DNA of 64,000 bases from Shewanella sp. KX20019 (GCF_016757755.1 NZ_CP068437.1:5208001-5272000); one strand, 5' to 3'. Positions 35,246-45,229 are shown, counted from the first letter of the stretch. Numbers and translations: made by a program. Notes: generated by a model from the letters alone, not told the origin.

Positions 35246-36432
35246 TAACTCAACTCCCACAGTAGCTCTTGCGAGATGATATCGGCTTTAGCATCAAGCT
35301 TTGCAGCATCTGAGCCTATCAGGGTAAGTTCGCCTAGATAGTCCTTATTTGAATGATTGATGTGTATGTTATCGCCAACGGATTTAAGCGGTTGGAACCT
35401 AAGTTGATGACCTTGGTTCTCTATCGAAAAAGCGGCAGGACAAGTATTAATATGCCCCTCTTCGCTAGCTGGGAAATAGCGGATTAATGCCGCTGATGTT
35501 TGCGTATCAAGTATCGGTAAACGTTTACCTGAATGCAGTAACAGGATAGCTTCAAACCAGTCAAAACTGAGCAACTCATTCAGCAAGAATTCGCGACCAT
35601 CACCAATACTGCGATAGTTAATTTCCACCAGCACCGGGCCGTTTTTCGTTAAGATAAACTCGCTATGGCATACGCCGAAATTCACTCCAAATGCAGCAAC
35701 CTGTGCCAACGCGATCTCACGTTGCTGTAGACTGACAGCGCCATTCCAACAAGCCTGAGTTTCAACAAAGTAGGGAAGTGGAGACAAGGAAACATCAAAA
35801 CCACCAATAGCGCATAATTGCTTGCCATCACCTAGGGTTTCTAAGGTAAATAGTGGCCCTTCTAAATAAGACTCGAGTAAAAATACATTATCTGGTCGAC
35901 CTAAGCTGGCTGCATAATCATCCAGTTCCTCAGCACTATTGCACAAGGCGACATCCATGCTTGCCACGCCAGACCGCGGTTTAACCACGATAGGGAATGG
36001 TATGTTATCAGGCAATTCATCGCACATTGCCCAACTTAAAGACCAAGTATTCGGTAGCTCAGCCTGTAACAGCTTGGTCCGCATGGCAGCCTTATTTTTT
36101 GCTTGATAGCACAAGCGCCAATCCTTTGCTGGACACGAAAAGTAGTCAGCAACAAGCGCTGTTGCAGCTTGTAAATGGTCGCTATTTGAAAACACAATAT
36201 CCGGGGTAATATCAAGATTATGCAGCTGCTCAATCACAGCTAATGGATTAAAAACATCACATTCAACAATATGATTAGGGCAAGCTTCCCGATCTGAAAA
36301 GTATTGTTTATGGGCTAGCTTATGATCTGTTAACAGCCATATTTCATAGCCTAGCCTATTCGCCGCGGGCACAAACCCCTCCACCACAGCCCGATTTTCA
36401 ACATGTGTAATGAGCACTAATTTAGGCATCAT
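35245..36432 (-). CDS. pvsA: ATP-grasp ligase of siderophore synthesis (PvsA-like)
   Basis: A 395-residue ATP-grasp enzyme. The ATP-binding loop reads PFPIVVKPRSGVASMDV (about residues 146-162), and the metal-binding strand PVLVEINYRSIGDGREF (about 262-278) is clear. Similar proteins in the vibrioferrin operon (PvsA) form the amide of the alanine unit. It is the first gene of the operon and starts about 85 bases downstream of a Fur-like box (36521-36539). The ATG pair at 36432/36429 follows AAAGGA on the minus strand. The following synthetase gene overlaps its stop. Confidence 0.85.
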   Translation of the reverse strand: MMPKLVLITHVENRAVVEGFVPAANRLGYEIWLLTDHKLAHKQYFSDREACPNHIVECDVFNPLAVIEQLHNLDITPDIVFSNSDHLQAATALVADYFSCPAKDWRLCYQAKNKAAMRTKLLQAELPNTWSLSWAMCDELPDNIPFPIVVKPRSGVASMDVALCNSAEELDDYAASLGRPDNVFLLESYLEGPLFTLETLGDGKQLCAIGGFDVSLSPLPYFVETQACWNGAVSLQQREIALAQVAAFGVNFGVCHSEFILTKNGPVLVEINYRSIGDGREFLLNELLSFDWFEAILLLHSGKRLPILDTQTSAALIRYFPASEEGHINTCPAAFSIENQGHQLRFQPLKSVGDNIHINHSNKDYLGELTLIGSDAAKLDAKADIISQELLWELS

Positions 36433-36520
36433 AAGAATCCTTTCTTCCTAATAAATAGCTGAATGATTATCAAGTTCAAGCAATAACCGCGACATAGAAA
36501 CACTTAAAACACCAAATGTA

Positions 36521-36539
36521 AATGATAATTATTACCATT
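36521..36539. promoter_or_regulatory. Fur box upstream of pvs-type operon
   Basis: The 19-mer AATGATAATTATTACCATT resembles the GATAATGATAATCATTATC Fur consensus and is nearly palindromic. It lies between the divergent pvsA-type and SbnG-like genes, 89 bases before the pvsA-type start. Iron repression is inferred. Confidence 0.8.
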
Positions 36540-36679
36540 TAGTGCTTTTGCAAAAATAAGGAATTTAAAATAAACAATTCATGCAAACGACTGATTTACT
36601 TAGATATCAAATTGTAAAGATTCTAAGCAACAAACCAAAAATCCAACTTAGATAGACAAATAACTTGACCTTTAACCGC

Positions 36680-36706
36680 AAATGAGAACAATTGGCATCC
36701 TCATTT
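36680..36706. promoter_or_regulatory. Second Fur-like box, before the SbnG-like gene
   Basis: AAATGAGA (36680-36687) and TCCTCATTT (36698-36706) form an imperfect inverted pair around ACAATTGGCA. The half sites resemble AATGAGAA-type Fur half sites. It ends about 20 bases before the ATG at 36726, where a repressor would block initiation. Confidence 0.55.
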
Positions 36707-36725
36707 GTATTTAAGGAAGAGTACA

Positions 36726-37496
36726 ATGCCATTCTCCAATGTGCTGAAATCAAAGCTTGCGAAACAAGATGCTATCTATGGGATCTTAAACTCCGTTCCC
36801 TCACCCGTTATTTGCGAAATGTTTGCTTATGCAGGTTTTGATTTTGCTATTCTCGACACCGAACATGTACTAATTTCAGATGAAACGCTGGCACATTGTA
36901 TTCGTGCAGCAGACTGCTCAGGTCTACCTCTCTTAGTAAGAGTTGCTGACGATAATCCACTTACAATAGCGAAAGTATTAGATGCTGGTGCAGCGGGCAT
37001 TGTTGTGTCACGAGTATCCAGCCTGGCGATGGCTAAAAATGTAATTAAAGCTAGCAAGTACCCACCAATAGGCACCCGTGGAATAACCGGTGGCCGCAAT
37101 ACGGGTTTCGGCACCCTAGCGCTGCAGAACTATATTGACCAAGCCAATGATGAAACCTTTGTTTGCCTTATGATCGAAGACGCCGATGGTATGGCATCCC
37201 TGCCTGAAATCGTTGCTTTAGATCATGTCGATATGATCCTAGAGGGTGCCTTAGATCTGAGCCTATCTCTTGGCTATGGCACCCAAGTCACTCACCCAGA
37301 CGTCCAAGCACAAATCCACAAAATGGCGCAAATTTGCAATGAAAATAATATGCCTTTCTGTGCAATTCCAAGAACAGCTCAGCAGCTAGCTAGCTGGCAT
37401 AAAAAAGGCACTCAGGCATTTTTACTCGGCGAAGATCGAGGAATGATTTTTAAACACTTTAAACAACAGCTCGAAACACTTAAAAATACAAAATAA
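36726..37496 (+). CDS. HpcH/HpaI-fold enzyme, probable SbnG-like citrate synthase
   Basis: A 256-residue TIM-barrel of the class II aldolase HpcH/HpaI family. Conserved points include the catalytic-type His in LDTEHVLIS, Arg in LLVRVADDNP, the metal-type Glu in CLMIEDADG and Asp in GALDLSLSLG. SbnG of Staphylococcus aureus has this fold and size and makes citrate for staphyloferrin B. Here the gene is divergent from a citrate-siderophore operon and 15 bases before its receptor gene, so a dedicated citrate supply is likely; an ordinary aldolase is the alternative. Start ATG 36726 has AAGGAAG upstream; the TTG at 36705 is not credible. Confidence 0.8.
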   Translation: MPFSNVLKSKLAKQDAIYGILNSVPSPVICEMFAYAGFDFAILDTEHVLISDETLAHCIRAADCSGLPLLVRVADDNPLTIAKVLDAGAAGIVVSRVSSLAMAKNVIKASKYPPIGTRGITGGRNTGFGTLALQNYIDQANDETFVCLMIEDADGMASLPEIVALDHVDMILEGALDLSLSLGYGTQVTHPDVQAQIHKMAQICNENNMPFCAIPRTAQQLASWHKKGTQAFLLGEDRGMIFKHFKQQLETLKNTK

Positions 37497-37511
37497 ATCG
37501 TAGGGACACTT

Positions 37512-39638
37512 ATGTTAAACCGTAAAAAATTATTCAACTTGAGCACGATTGCAGTCGCGATCTCAAGCAGCTTGTATTGCTCAACAGTCTTTGCTGAGGC
37601 AAGTGAACAAAAACCCGAAGTCATAGTTGTTACGGGTAGTTTACTTGGTGATTCAGAGGTCGCAGATCTCAAAACCTACACAGGTAACCGCTCTATCATC
37701 ACTCAAGAGCAACTAGAGCGTACCGCGGTACGTTCAATTGATACCGCTCTGCAGCAAGTACCAGGCATAAAAATTAAAGATGAAAGTGGCACTGGCGTGC
37801 TACCCAATATTTCTGTGCGTGGCTTAGATAGCAGTCGTAGTGGCTATGCGCAGATCTTACTCGATGGCATTCCAATGACTCTTGCTCCGTACGGGCATAC
37901 AGGACAGTCGCTGTTTCCGGCGACGCTATTTATGATAGATAGGATCGATGTCGCTCGTGGTGGAGCCTCTATTCAGTATGGCCCAAACAATGTCGGTGGT
38001 GTGATTAATTTGGTATCCAAGCCCATCTCCGAGGATTGGGAAACCAATCTCAACGAGCGCATCACCTTTTTCGGCGATAGCCGCAACCTGTATGACACTA
38101 ATATCAGTACCGGCGGCGCCGTTAACGATGATTTTTCGATGCGTTTGGATGGCAACTTTATCAAGGGTGAGTCTTTTAGAGATCACTCTGATACTGACGT
38201 GACCAACGTCATGCTAAAAACAGTTTGGAATATTGACGAACAAAATAGCCTCGATGCTACGCTGCAATATTACGATGCTTTCTCCGAACTTCCCGGCGCT
38301 CTAAACTCAGCGGCATACGATGAAGACCGCAATCAGTCATTACGTCCTAATGATGAGTTTAAAGCAGATACCAAACGCGTTTCAGTTAACTACAACCACG
38401 TACTTGATGACTCAAAAACCATTGACTACGGTGAACTCGATCTAATCGTGTTTGGCAATAAAAGTAAGCGCAATTTTCAATGGGATTTCTATAACAAGAA
38501 TAGCGACACCGACGGCAACCTAGGTTCACATTGGGCCGACACCACTCAAGACGCAACACATTTACGCAACTCACCCCGTGAGTTTGCCGTTTTCGGCATA
38601 GAGCCCAAAGCCAGCCTACTGCTTGATGGCGATATTTCCCAGCACATCATCGCAGGCGTTCGTTATGTCAATGAAGATATTAGCTACCAACTGAACCAAA
38701 TTGACAAAACGACCCAAGTCGCTGTCCGGCCCCGTGACTGGCAGATGGACACTAACGCGATGGCATATTACATCAGCGATAAGATTGGCTTTCTTGACGA
38801 TAGGCTGTCAGTTACACCGGGGATCCGCTATGAAGATGTACGCATGACGTTCACCAACGTCGGACAAGACTACAGCCAAGACAACCACGTACAAGAGTGG
38901 CTACCGGGTATTACCGTCGGCTATGAGTTCACCGACACTTGGTTTGGTTATGCCAATGCACAGCGCTCACTGCGTACCCCACAAATTTCACAACTGTGGC
39001 CTAAAGGGCAAACACTGGAATCAGAGTTATCATGGAACTATGAAGCAGGTGTACGCTTTACGCCAACAGAGCGCAGTAACCTGAACTTAGCAGCTTACCG
39101 AATCGACTTTGAAAACAAAGCAGAGTACAGCCGAGATATCAGCATGTTTATCAATATCGGTAAAACGCAAAACCAAGGTATTGAGCTAGAGGGCACCTAC
39201 TCGCCAATGTCGGTGCCAGATTTGACGTTAACAGGTGCTTATAACTACCTAGATACTGAGCAACTCGAAGGGGAGTATGCGGGAAATCAATTACCTTTCG
39301 CTTCAAAGCATCAGCTTTCAGTTAGCGCTCTTTACAGCGTTAAAGATATTGATTTGGGACTAATGGCTTTCTATTACAGCGAATCATTTGCCGATTTGGC
39401 CAACAGTGTTGAGGAAAACATATCTGGCACAGCCGGTGAAATACCAGAATATACCGTGGTTAACTTCAATATTGGAACAGAGCTATTTAAACAGAACAAT
39501 CGAGGCTTAAAACTAGGCTTATCAGTTAATAACCTGTTTGATAATGAGTACTTCTTTAGAGGGTTGGATGTATCACCTGCAGGTAAGGTTCCAGCACCAG
39601 GCCGCTCATTTAGCTTAGATATAGGCTATACGTTCTAA
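37512..39638 (+). CDS. TonB-dependent ferric-siderophore receptor (PvuA/PsuA-like)
   Basis: A 708-residue outer-membrane receptor with a signal peptide (cleavage after VFA, about residue 28), a TonB box region (EVIVVTGS), a plug domain (LQQVPGIKIKDESGTG, NISVRGLDSSRSG, RIDVARGGASIQYGPNNVGGVINL) and a barrel ending in a terminal Phe (LDIGYTF). It resembles FecA-like receptors for citrate-type siderophores, as PvuA and PsuA do. Fifteen bases separate it from the SbnG-like gene, so both are under the same Fur-like control. It should import the ferric form of the siderophore made by the divergent operon. No periplasmic binding protein or ABC importer is encoded nearby. Confidence 0.9.
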   Translation: MLNRKKLFNLSTIAVAISSSLYCSTVFAEASEQKPEVIVVTGSLLGDSEVADLKTYTGNRSIITQEQLERTAVRSIDTALQQVPGIKIKDESGTGVLPNISVRGLDSSRSGYAQILLDGIPMTLAPYGHTGQSLFPATLFMIDRIDVARGGASIQYGPNNVGGVINLVSKPISEDWETNLNERITFFGDSRNLYDTNISTGGAVNDDFSMRLDGNFIKGESFRDHSDTDVTNVMLKTVWNIDEQNSLDATLQYYDAFSELPGALNSAAYDEDRNQSLRPNDEFKADTKRVSVNYNHVLDDSKTIDYGELDLIVFGNKSKRNFQWDFYNKNSDTDGNLGSHWADTTQDATHLRNSPREFAVFGIEPKASLLLDGDISQHIIAGVRYVNEDISYQLNQIDKTTQVAVRPRDWQMDTNAMAYYISDKIGFLDDRLSVTPGIRYEDVRMTFTNVGQDYSQDNHVQEWLPGITVGYEFTDTWFGYANAQRSLRTPQISQLWPKGQTLESELSWNYEAGVRFTPTERSNLNLAAYRIDFENKAEYSRDISMFINIGKTQNQGIELEGTYSPMSVPDLTLTGAYNYLDTEQLEGEYAGNQLPFASKHQLSVSALYSVKDIDLGLMAFYYSESFADLANSVEENISGTAGEIPEYTVVNFNIGTELFKQNNRGLKLGLSVNNLFDNEYFFRGLDVSPAGKVPAPGRSFSLDIGYTF

Positions 39639-39660
39639 ATTAGCTTTCTAAAATAACAGT

Positions 39661-39697
39661 AAAAAATAGGGCTTCGTCATGCGAAGCCTTATTTTTA
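39661..39697. terminator. Bidirectional terminator
   Basis: TAGGGCTTCG and CGAAGCCTTA pair around a short loop and are flanked by A-run and T-run. It lies between the receptor gene (plus) and the flavoprotein gene (minus). Confidence 0.85.
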
Positions 39698-39704
39698 ATT
39701 AAAA

Positions 39705-40889
39705 CTAAACCGCTTGCCCTGCAGCCACGCCTGAGCTCCAAGCCCACTGGAAATTAAAGCCCCCTAGCCAACCACTTACATCCATCACTTCACCGACAAA
39801 AAATAGACCAGTGACTGATTTTGCCTCCATAGTTTTAGACGACAGTTCATCGGTATCAACACCACCTAAGGTCACTTCTGCGGTGCGATAACCCTCTGTA
39901 CCATTCATCACTATGCTCCAAGCTTCTAGATCAACAGCAAGTTGCTCTCGCTCTGCATGGACTAACTGATTAAGAGCCTTATTGAGTAGAGTCTCTTCAA
40001 ATAGGACTTCGACTAATCGCTTTGGCAGCCACAATGAAAGCGCATTTCGCAAACTTTGCTTGGGGCTGTTATTTAGCTGCTGCTCAATCTCGACTCTGGC
40101 GTCTTTACCGGGTAACAAGTTAATGCTTATCGCCTCACCTGGGTTCCAATAGTTAGAGATCTGCAAAATTGCGGGGCCTGATAGGCCACGATGAGTAAAC
40201 AGCAGTGCTTCGCTAAATTGAGTGCCGTCTTTAGCGGTAATGGTGCTTGGGACGGCAATACCCGACAGTGGCTCAAAGCGTTGCTTCTGGTCGCTATGCC
40301 AAGTAAAAGGCACGAGGCCGGCGTGAGTTGGCAACACTTTAAGGCCGAACTGTTCGGCGACATGGTAGCCGTAAGGTGATGCGCCCAACTTTGGCATCGA
40401 TAGTCCGCCAGTCGCAATAACAAGAGACTGGCAAGTGAACTGCGCTTTATCCGTATGCACTTCAAACTGACCATCTGAATTTTTAGTCACTTGGCGAATT
40501 TCAGTTCGTAACTTAACGGCAGCTCCCGCCCACTCGCATTCGGTGAGTAACATGCTAACGATCTCTTTAGCTGAGTCATTGCAAAATAGCTGACCATGAT
40601 CGCGCTCGTGGTATTCAATGCCGTGGCGCTCAACTAACTCTATAAAGTCACTTGATCGGTAACGTGCTAATGCTGACTTTACAAAATGGCTGTTACTGCA
40701 TAGGAAGTTAGCAGGTTCTACTTTCTGATTAGTGAAGTTACAGCGACCACCACCACTGATAAGAATTTTTTTACCCGCTTGTTTGGCATTATCGAGTACT
40801 AGCACATCACGACCACGGTAGCCCGCTGTTGCAGCGCACATCAGCCCTGCAGCTCCAGCTCCGATAATAATTACGTCATGATGTTCCAC
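39705..40889 (-). CDS. Flavoprotein of the HI0933/YhiN family
   Basis: A 394-residue FAD/NAD(P)-binding oxidoreductase. The Rossmann motif IIIGAGAAGLMCA lies at residues 7-19, the family signature GKKILISGGGRCNFTN near 40-55, LVIATGGLSMPKLGASPYGY near 155-175, and the C-terminal GLFFVGEVMDVSGWLGGFNFQWAW closes the FAD site. The family is widespread and the reaction is not settled. Monocistronic, convergent with the siderophore receptor gene. Confidence 0.9.
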   Translation of the reverse strand: MEHHDVIIIGAGAAGLMCAATAGYRGRDVLVLDNAKQAGKKILISGGGRCNFTNQKVEPANFLCSNSHFVKSALARYRSSDFIELVERHGIEYHERDHGQLFCNDSAKEIVSMLLTECEWAGAAVKLRTEIRQVTKNSDGQFEVHTDKAQFTCQSLVIATGGLSMPKLGASPYGYHVAEQFGLKVLPTHAGLVPFTWHSDQKQRFEPLSGIAVPSTITAKDGTQFSEALLFTHRGLSGPAILQISNYWNPGEAISINLLPGKDARVEIEQQLNNSPKQSLRNALSLWLPKRLVEVLFEETLLNKALNQLVHAEREQLAVDLEAWSIVMNGTEGYRTAEVTLGGVDTDELSSKTMEAKSVTGLFFVGEVMDVSGWLGGFNFQWAWSSGVAAGQAV

Positions 40890-40948
40890 TCGCTTACTCC
40901 TAAGTATTTTTGTTTACTGCGCTGTACCAGTACTTTTCGCTAGGCACA

Positions 40949-40976
40949 AAAAAGGGCGCTATTTTAGCACCCTTAT
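40949..40976 (-). terminator. Terminator of the secB-gpsA operon
   Basis: On the minus strand AAGGGTGCTA pairs with TAGCGCCCTT around AAAA, then TTTTTT. It lies about 45 bases after the gpsA stop. Confidence 0.85.
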
Positions 40977-41021
40977 TTATATTTGTACCATCACCATATT
41001 AATGGCAATAGCTAGCAGGTT

Positions 41022-42038
41022 TTATTCTGCCGATGTTTCGGACTTCTTATCACGACTTAACAACTCTTTAGCTGCGTCATGAGGTGCTTTGCCTTGATAC
41101 AATACTTGGTAAACCTGCTCAGTGATCGGCATTTCAACGCCTAAACGTTTTGCGAGCGTGTAAACCTCTTTAGTATTGCGGTAACCTTCGACAACTTGGC
41201 CTATCTCCACTTGCGCAGCTTCAACATCACAGCCCTTGCCAAGCGCCAAACCGAAGCGACGGTTACGGGATTGATTGTCGGTACAAGTCAGCACTAAATC
41301 GCCTAAACCTGCCATCCCCATAAAGGTCGATGCTTGTGCACCCATCGCTTCACCGAGACGTGTTAATTCAACTAAACCCCGGGTGATTAATGCAGTACGC
41401 GCATTAGCACCAAAGCCGATACCATCAGATAGACCGGCGCCGATAGCAATAACATTCTTAACCGCACCACCTAATTGGAGGCCGATAAAGTCATCGTTGG
41501 CGTAAACGCGTAAGCGCTTAGGGCTATGTAACAATTCAACTAAATCATTAGTAAATTGCGGATCAGTACCTGCAATAGAGATAGCCGTTGGCATGCCAGC
41601 AGCAAGCTCTTTAGCAAACGTAGGGCCAGATAGAACTGCAAGAGGAAAATCGTCGCCGAGTACTTCTCGCGCCACATCTTGTATCAGTCGACCCGTTTCA
41701 GGCTCAAGGCCCTTCGTCGCCCACACAATACGTGCATCTTTGCGTAAAAGTGGCTTAGCTTGCGCTACCACCAATCCAAATACGTGGCTAGGTACAACAA
41801 CTAATACGTTGTTGGAAGCAGCAAGTGCTGTGGCTAGATCTGATTCAGGGATAAGTAAATCTGGAAGCGGAATACCGGGTAAGAACTCTTGATTACACTT
41901 GTCGTTCTTTAGGTTTTCTATATGCTCTGGTTCATGTCCCCAAAGCAGGGTTCTGTGGCCATTACTCGCTAGAGAAATGGCAAGGGCGGTGCCATAAGAG
42001 CCCGCCCCCAGTACCGTAATATCGGCAGTATTTTCCAT
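41022..42038 (-). CDS. gpsA: Glycerol-3-phosphate dehydrogenase [NAD(P)+]
   Basis: GpsA reduces dihydroxyacetone phosphate to sn-glycerol-3-phosphate for phospholipid synthesis. The 338-residue protein starts at ATG 42038, four bases after the secB stop; a longer frame would run into secB. The NAD-binding motif [14 protein letters not shown] is at the N-terminus, VVVPSHVFG and [11 protein letters not shown] follow, and the catalytic lysine segment is [34 protein letters not shown] is the substrate loop. Its position after secB is the usual gammaproteobacterial order. Confidence 0.96.
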   Translation of the reverse strand: MENTADITVLGAGSYGTALAISLASNGHRTLLWGHEPEHIENLKNDKCNQEFLPGIPLPDLLIPESDLATALAASNNVLVVVPSHVFGLVVAQAKPLLRKDARIVWATKGLEPETGRLIQDVAREVLGDDFPLAVLSGPTFAKELAAGMPTAISIAGTDPQFTNDLVELLHSPKRLRVYANDDFIGLQLGGAVKNVIAIGAGLSDGIGFGANARTALITRGLVELTRLGEAMGAQASTFMGMAGLGDLVLTCTDNQSRNRRFGLALGKGCDVEAAQVEIGQVVEGYRNTKEVYTLAKRLGVEMPITEQVYQVLYQGKAPHDAAKELLSRDKKSETSAE

Positions 42039-42042
42039 GCGA

Positions 42043-42528
42043 TTAAGCGTTAGCTTCTTCTGCAGGCGCATCAGCGGCAGCAGCTTGACGCTGTTGAACG
42101 TACTGAGCGAATAGCGCGTCGAAGTTAACTGGAGCAAGGTTTAGTTGTGGGAAAGTACCACGGCTAACTAGGCTACCAATTGCTTCACGAGCATATGGGA
42201 AAAGAACGTTAGGGCAGTATGCACCTAAAGAGTGAGCTAGTTGCTGTTCAGTAAGACCAGTAATCGCGAAGATACCAGCTTGTTGAACTTCACAAAGAAA
42301 CGCTGTTTCTTCACCGTTCTTAGCTGTCACTGTTAGAGAAAGCACAACTTCATATACGTCATCAGACAATTTATTGCTGCGAGTATCAAGGTCTAGCTTA
42401 ACTTCTGGAGTCCACTCTTTCTGAAAAACAGCTGGGCTGTTTGGCGTTTCAAAAGAGATATCTTTTGTGTAAACACGTTGGATATTGAATTGCGGTGCTT
42501 GTTCTTCGTTGTTAGCTACTTCAGCCAT
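42043..42528 (-). CDS. secB: Protein-export chaperone SecB
   Basis: SecB is a tetrameric cytoplasmic chaperone that keeps precursor proteins unfolded and passes them to SecA. The 161-residue protein contains [19 protein letters not shown] near the N-terminus, [25 protein letters not shown] in the middle and [14 protein letters not shown], followed by [26 protein letters not shown] at the end, all typical. The alanine-rich tail is common. Upstream of gpsA in one operon, with a four-base gap. Confidence 0.97.
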   Translation of the reverse strand: MAEVANNEEQAPQFNIQRVYTKDISFETPNSPAVFQKEWTPEVKLDLDTRSNKLSDDVYEVVLSLTVTAKNGEETAFLCEVQQAGIFAITGLTEQQLAHSLGAYCPNVLFPYAREAIGSLVSRGTFPQLNLAPVNFDALFAQYVQQRQAAAADAPAEEANA

Positions 42529-42754
42529 AATTTCCTACCTTAAATGTTTAATGAGGCTACTTCAAAAGAGCCAGTCTCAGGGTTTTTGCCTTCATGGGTA
42601 ACAACCCAATCAGCTGTCCCAGTATTTGATTTATTTAGTCAACAGACGCTTTTTTGGAGGGGTATCCCTCAATTCAATGCCGGTAACCATTAATGCTAAG
42701 CCGTGACACTTTAATCAATTACTTAACAATAATGCAATGGCTACACCGACACTT

Positions 42755-43189
42755 CTATCTTTTGCTTTTTGAAACAGGCAAGTTACTTGACTGCCATTCA
42801 CCCATACCACCTTTCAAATTATTCACGTTTTCAAAACCATGCTTAACCATCAGTTGGGCCGCTTGAGACGAAGTCATGCCAGCGTTGCATACCATTATAA
42901 TGGGACTGCCTTTTGAGTTTTCAAGGGCGCCAAGCTGATTATTTTTTATCTCAGCTAGCGGAAGGTTAACAGCGCCAACGATATGGCCCTTCTTAAATTC
43001 CTCTTTTCCGCGCACATCAACCACTTTTGCTTCTTGCTTGTTCATCAGCAAAGTGGCTTCTTGATGATTAACGTTTTTAACTTTTGATACGCTAGACTTA
43101 AACACCATAACGATAAGACCGACGAACAAACCAACCCAAGCCAGACTTAACATTGGGTTAGCTTTAAAAAATTCCATATATTCTTGCAT
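42755..43189 (-). CDS. Membrane-anchored rhodanese-like protein (YibN-like)
   Basis: A 144-residue protein with one N-terminal membrane segment (LAWVGLFVGLIVMVF, residues 16-30) and a cytoplasmic rhodanese domain (40-140). The active-site loop VCNAGMTSSQAA contains the catalytic Cys. Motifs VVDVRGKEEFKKGHIVGAVNLP match the family. YibN of E. coli stands next to secB in the same way, and this position is conserved. A 226-base gap separates it from secB, so it may have its own promoter. Confidence 0.9.
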   Translation of the reverse strand: MQEYMEFFKANPMLSLAWVGLFVGLIVMVFKSSVSKVKNVNHQEATLLMNKQEAKVVDVRGKEEFKKGHIVGAVNLPLAEIKNNQLGALENSKGSPIIMVCNAGMTSSQAAQLMVKHGFENVNNLKGGMGEWQSSNLPVSKSKR

Positions 43190-43415
43190 GCTTTACTGCC
43201 TACTTTTAATTGGCCCAAATATAATGAGGGCACAGAGTATACCATTGCGCTGGCAGAATACAGAATGTTAGTCACGTAACGCACACGACAACAGGCTTTG
43301 AATCACAATCGATAACCTCAATCTAGGTAAATTTCTTTATGCCAAGTACCAATTGGTAGTAATATTTAACCAATTCAAATTTTAATCTTATTTTTTCAAA
43401 CTTAAAGGTACTACC

Positions 43416-44960
43416 ATGACGACTCGCAAACGCCCGCTGGCATTGCTGATCCTCGATGGCTGGGGTCACCGTGAAAACACGCAAAAAAATGCTGTTTTTC
43501 ATGCAAATACTCCTGTTCTCGACAAGCTAAATGCGCAATATCCAAATAGTTTAATTTCAGGTTCCGGCCTTGATGTTGGTCTACCAGACGGCCAAATGGG
43601 CAACTCTGAAGTTGGCCACATCAATATTGGTTCAGGCCGTATTGTCTATCAAGAGTTAACTCGCATCGGTAAAGCTATCGATGATGGTGAGTTCGATACC
43701 AATCCAGCACTCACCGCTGCAGTTGATGGCGCAGTCAAAGCCAATGGCGCAGTTCATATTATGGGACTGCTCTCACCAGGCGGTGTGCATAGTCACCAAG
43801 ATCATATCGAAGCCATGTGTCGCCTTGCTGTAAAACGTGGTGCCACTAAGGTCTATCTACATGCCTTTTTGGATGGTCGTGATACTCCACCACGCAGCGC
43901 TAAAGCAGGTTTGGGGCATTTCGAAGAGATGTTTAACACCCTAGGCACTGGCCAAGTAGCTTCAGTTATTGGTCGCTACTATGCAATGGACCGAGATAAC
44001 CGCTGGGACCGCGTTTCACAAGCTTATGAACTGATCACTGAAGGCAAGGGCTTACATCAAGCAGAAAGCGCTACAGCAGCGATTGAATCCGCTTACGCTC
44101 GCGATGAAAATGATGAGTTTGTAGCGAGTACTGCAATACCTGATGCTGAAGGTAACATTGCCAAGCTAGAAGACAATGATGCACTGATTTTCATGAACTT
44201 CCGTGCTGACCGTGCCCGCCAAATCACTCGTAGCTTTGTTGATGCTGACTTTGATGGTTTTGAACGCGCCGTAACACCTAAAGCGCACTTTGTTATGCTA
44301 ACAGAGTATGCAGCTAACATTGATGCCGCCATTGCTTACCCGTCAACAGATCTGGTCAACACTTTAGGCGAAACACTACAAGATCAGAACATGACACAGC
44401 TGCGCATTTCGGAAACCGAAAAATACGCTCACGTCACTTTCTTCTTTAACGGTGGTAAAGAGGAGCCTTTCGAAGGCGAAGATCGCATCTTAATCCAATC
44501 ACCCAAAATCGCTACTTATGACCTGCAGCCAGAAATGAGTTCAACAGAGCTCACTGATAAGCTCGTTGCAGCAATAGAATCAACCGATTATGACGTGATT
44601 ATATGTAACTATCCGAACGGCGATATGGTTGGTCACACTGGTAATTTTGATGCTGCGGTTCAAGCCTGTGAAGCGGTCGATAGCTGTTTAGGTCGAGTAG
44701 TAGAAGCATTAGACAAGGTTGGCGGTGAGTGTTTAATCACAGCAGATCATGGTAATGCTGAACAAATGACAGATGAAACGACTGGGCAGGCACATACTGC
44801 TCACACCAGCGAACTGGTACCACTGATCTATGTTGGGCGTGATGCAGATATAGAAAAAGGCGGTCGTTTGAGTGATTTAGCGCCGACTATGTTAACCTTG
44901 ATGGGACGAGAAGTGCCTGAAGAGATGACAGGCCGAGCGATAATTAAACTCAAAGAGTAA
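43416..44960 (+). CDS. gpmI: 2,3-bisphosphoglycerate-independent phosphoglycerate mutase
   Basis: GpmI interconverts 3- and 2-phosphoglycerate in glycolysis, using two Mn ions and a phosphoserine. The 514-residue sequence is full length: LLILDGWGH (first metal Asp), [15 protein letters not shown] with the phosphorylated serine, [31 protein letters not shown], and [11 protein letters not shown] with the C-terminal metal residues. ATG follows AAAGG. A 269-base inverted-repeat element starts immediately after the stop codon. Confidence 0.97.
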   Translation: MTTRKRPLALLILDGWGHRENTQKNAVFHANTPVLDKLNAQYPNSLISGSGLDVGLPDGQMGNSEVGHINIGSGRIVYQELTRIGKAIDDGEFDTNPALTAAVDGAVKANGAVHIMGLLSPGGVHSHQDHIEAMCRLAVKRGATKVYLHAFLDGRDTPPRSAKAGLGHFEEMFNTLGTGQVASVIGRYYAMDRDNRWDRVSQAYELITEGKGLHQAESATAAIESAYARDENDEFVASTAIPDAEGNIAKLEDNDALIFMNFRADRARQITRSFVDADFDGFERAVTPKAHFVMLTEYAANIDAAIAYPSTDLVNTLGETLQDQNMTQLRISETEKYAHVTFFFNGGKEEPFEGEDRILIQSPKIATYDLQPEMSSTELTDKLVAAIESTDYDVIICNYPNGDMVGHTGNFDAAVQACEAVDSCLGRVVEALDKVGGECLITADHGNAEQMTDETTGQAHTAHTSELVPLIYVGRDADIEKGGRLSDLAPTMLTLMGREVPEEMTGRAIIKLKE

Positions 44961-45229
44961 TATACCAACTCCACTAAAGATGTGATCGATTCAGAGCTTT
45001 CTCAGGGCTTTCAATTCCAGGCGCATTGTGGAAGAAATGGTTATTCCCTTTTGAGGCAATGCAACGCAGCAGTGAAAGTCCTGAGAAGCTCACGTTGTGA
45101 GGGTTTAAAATCACTTAATACAGCACATGTGGCTTTCGATATAGAATAACGATTAGCTACAAGCCACTTGCTTGTCTAAAGTGATTTTAATTCCCGCTGA
45201 ATGAACAACTATTTAATGGAATTGGTATA
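44961..45229 (-). mobile_element. MITE-like inverted-repeat element, copy 1
   Basis: The ends TATACCAACTCCA (44961-44973) and TGGAATTGGTATA (45217-45229) are inverted repeats (12 of 13 bases). The interior matches the reverse complement of copy 2 (60489-60754) at the same distances from the ends: the block at 45137-45158 matches at 21 of 22 bases, 45036-45050 at 15 of 15, and 45008-45028 at most positions. No protein is encoded. It fills the gpmI-envC gap. Confidence 0.85.

Noticed and set aside
29085..39638. Aerobactin or staphyloferrin B cluster
   Set aside because: No IucB/IucD-type acetylase or hydroxylase, and no SbnA/SbnB or third NIS synthetase. The gene order instead matches pvsABCDE, with only the SbnG-like gene in common with staphyloferrin B.
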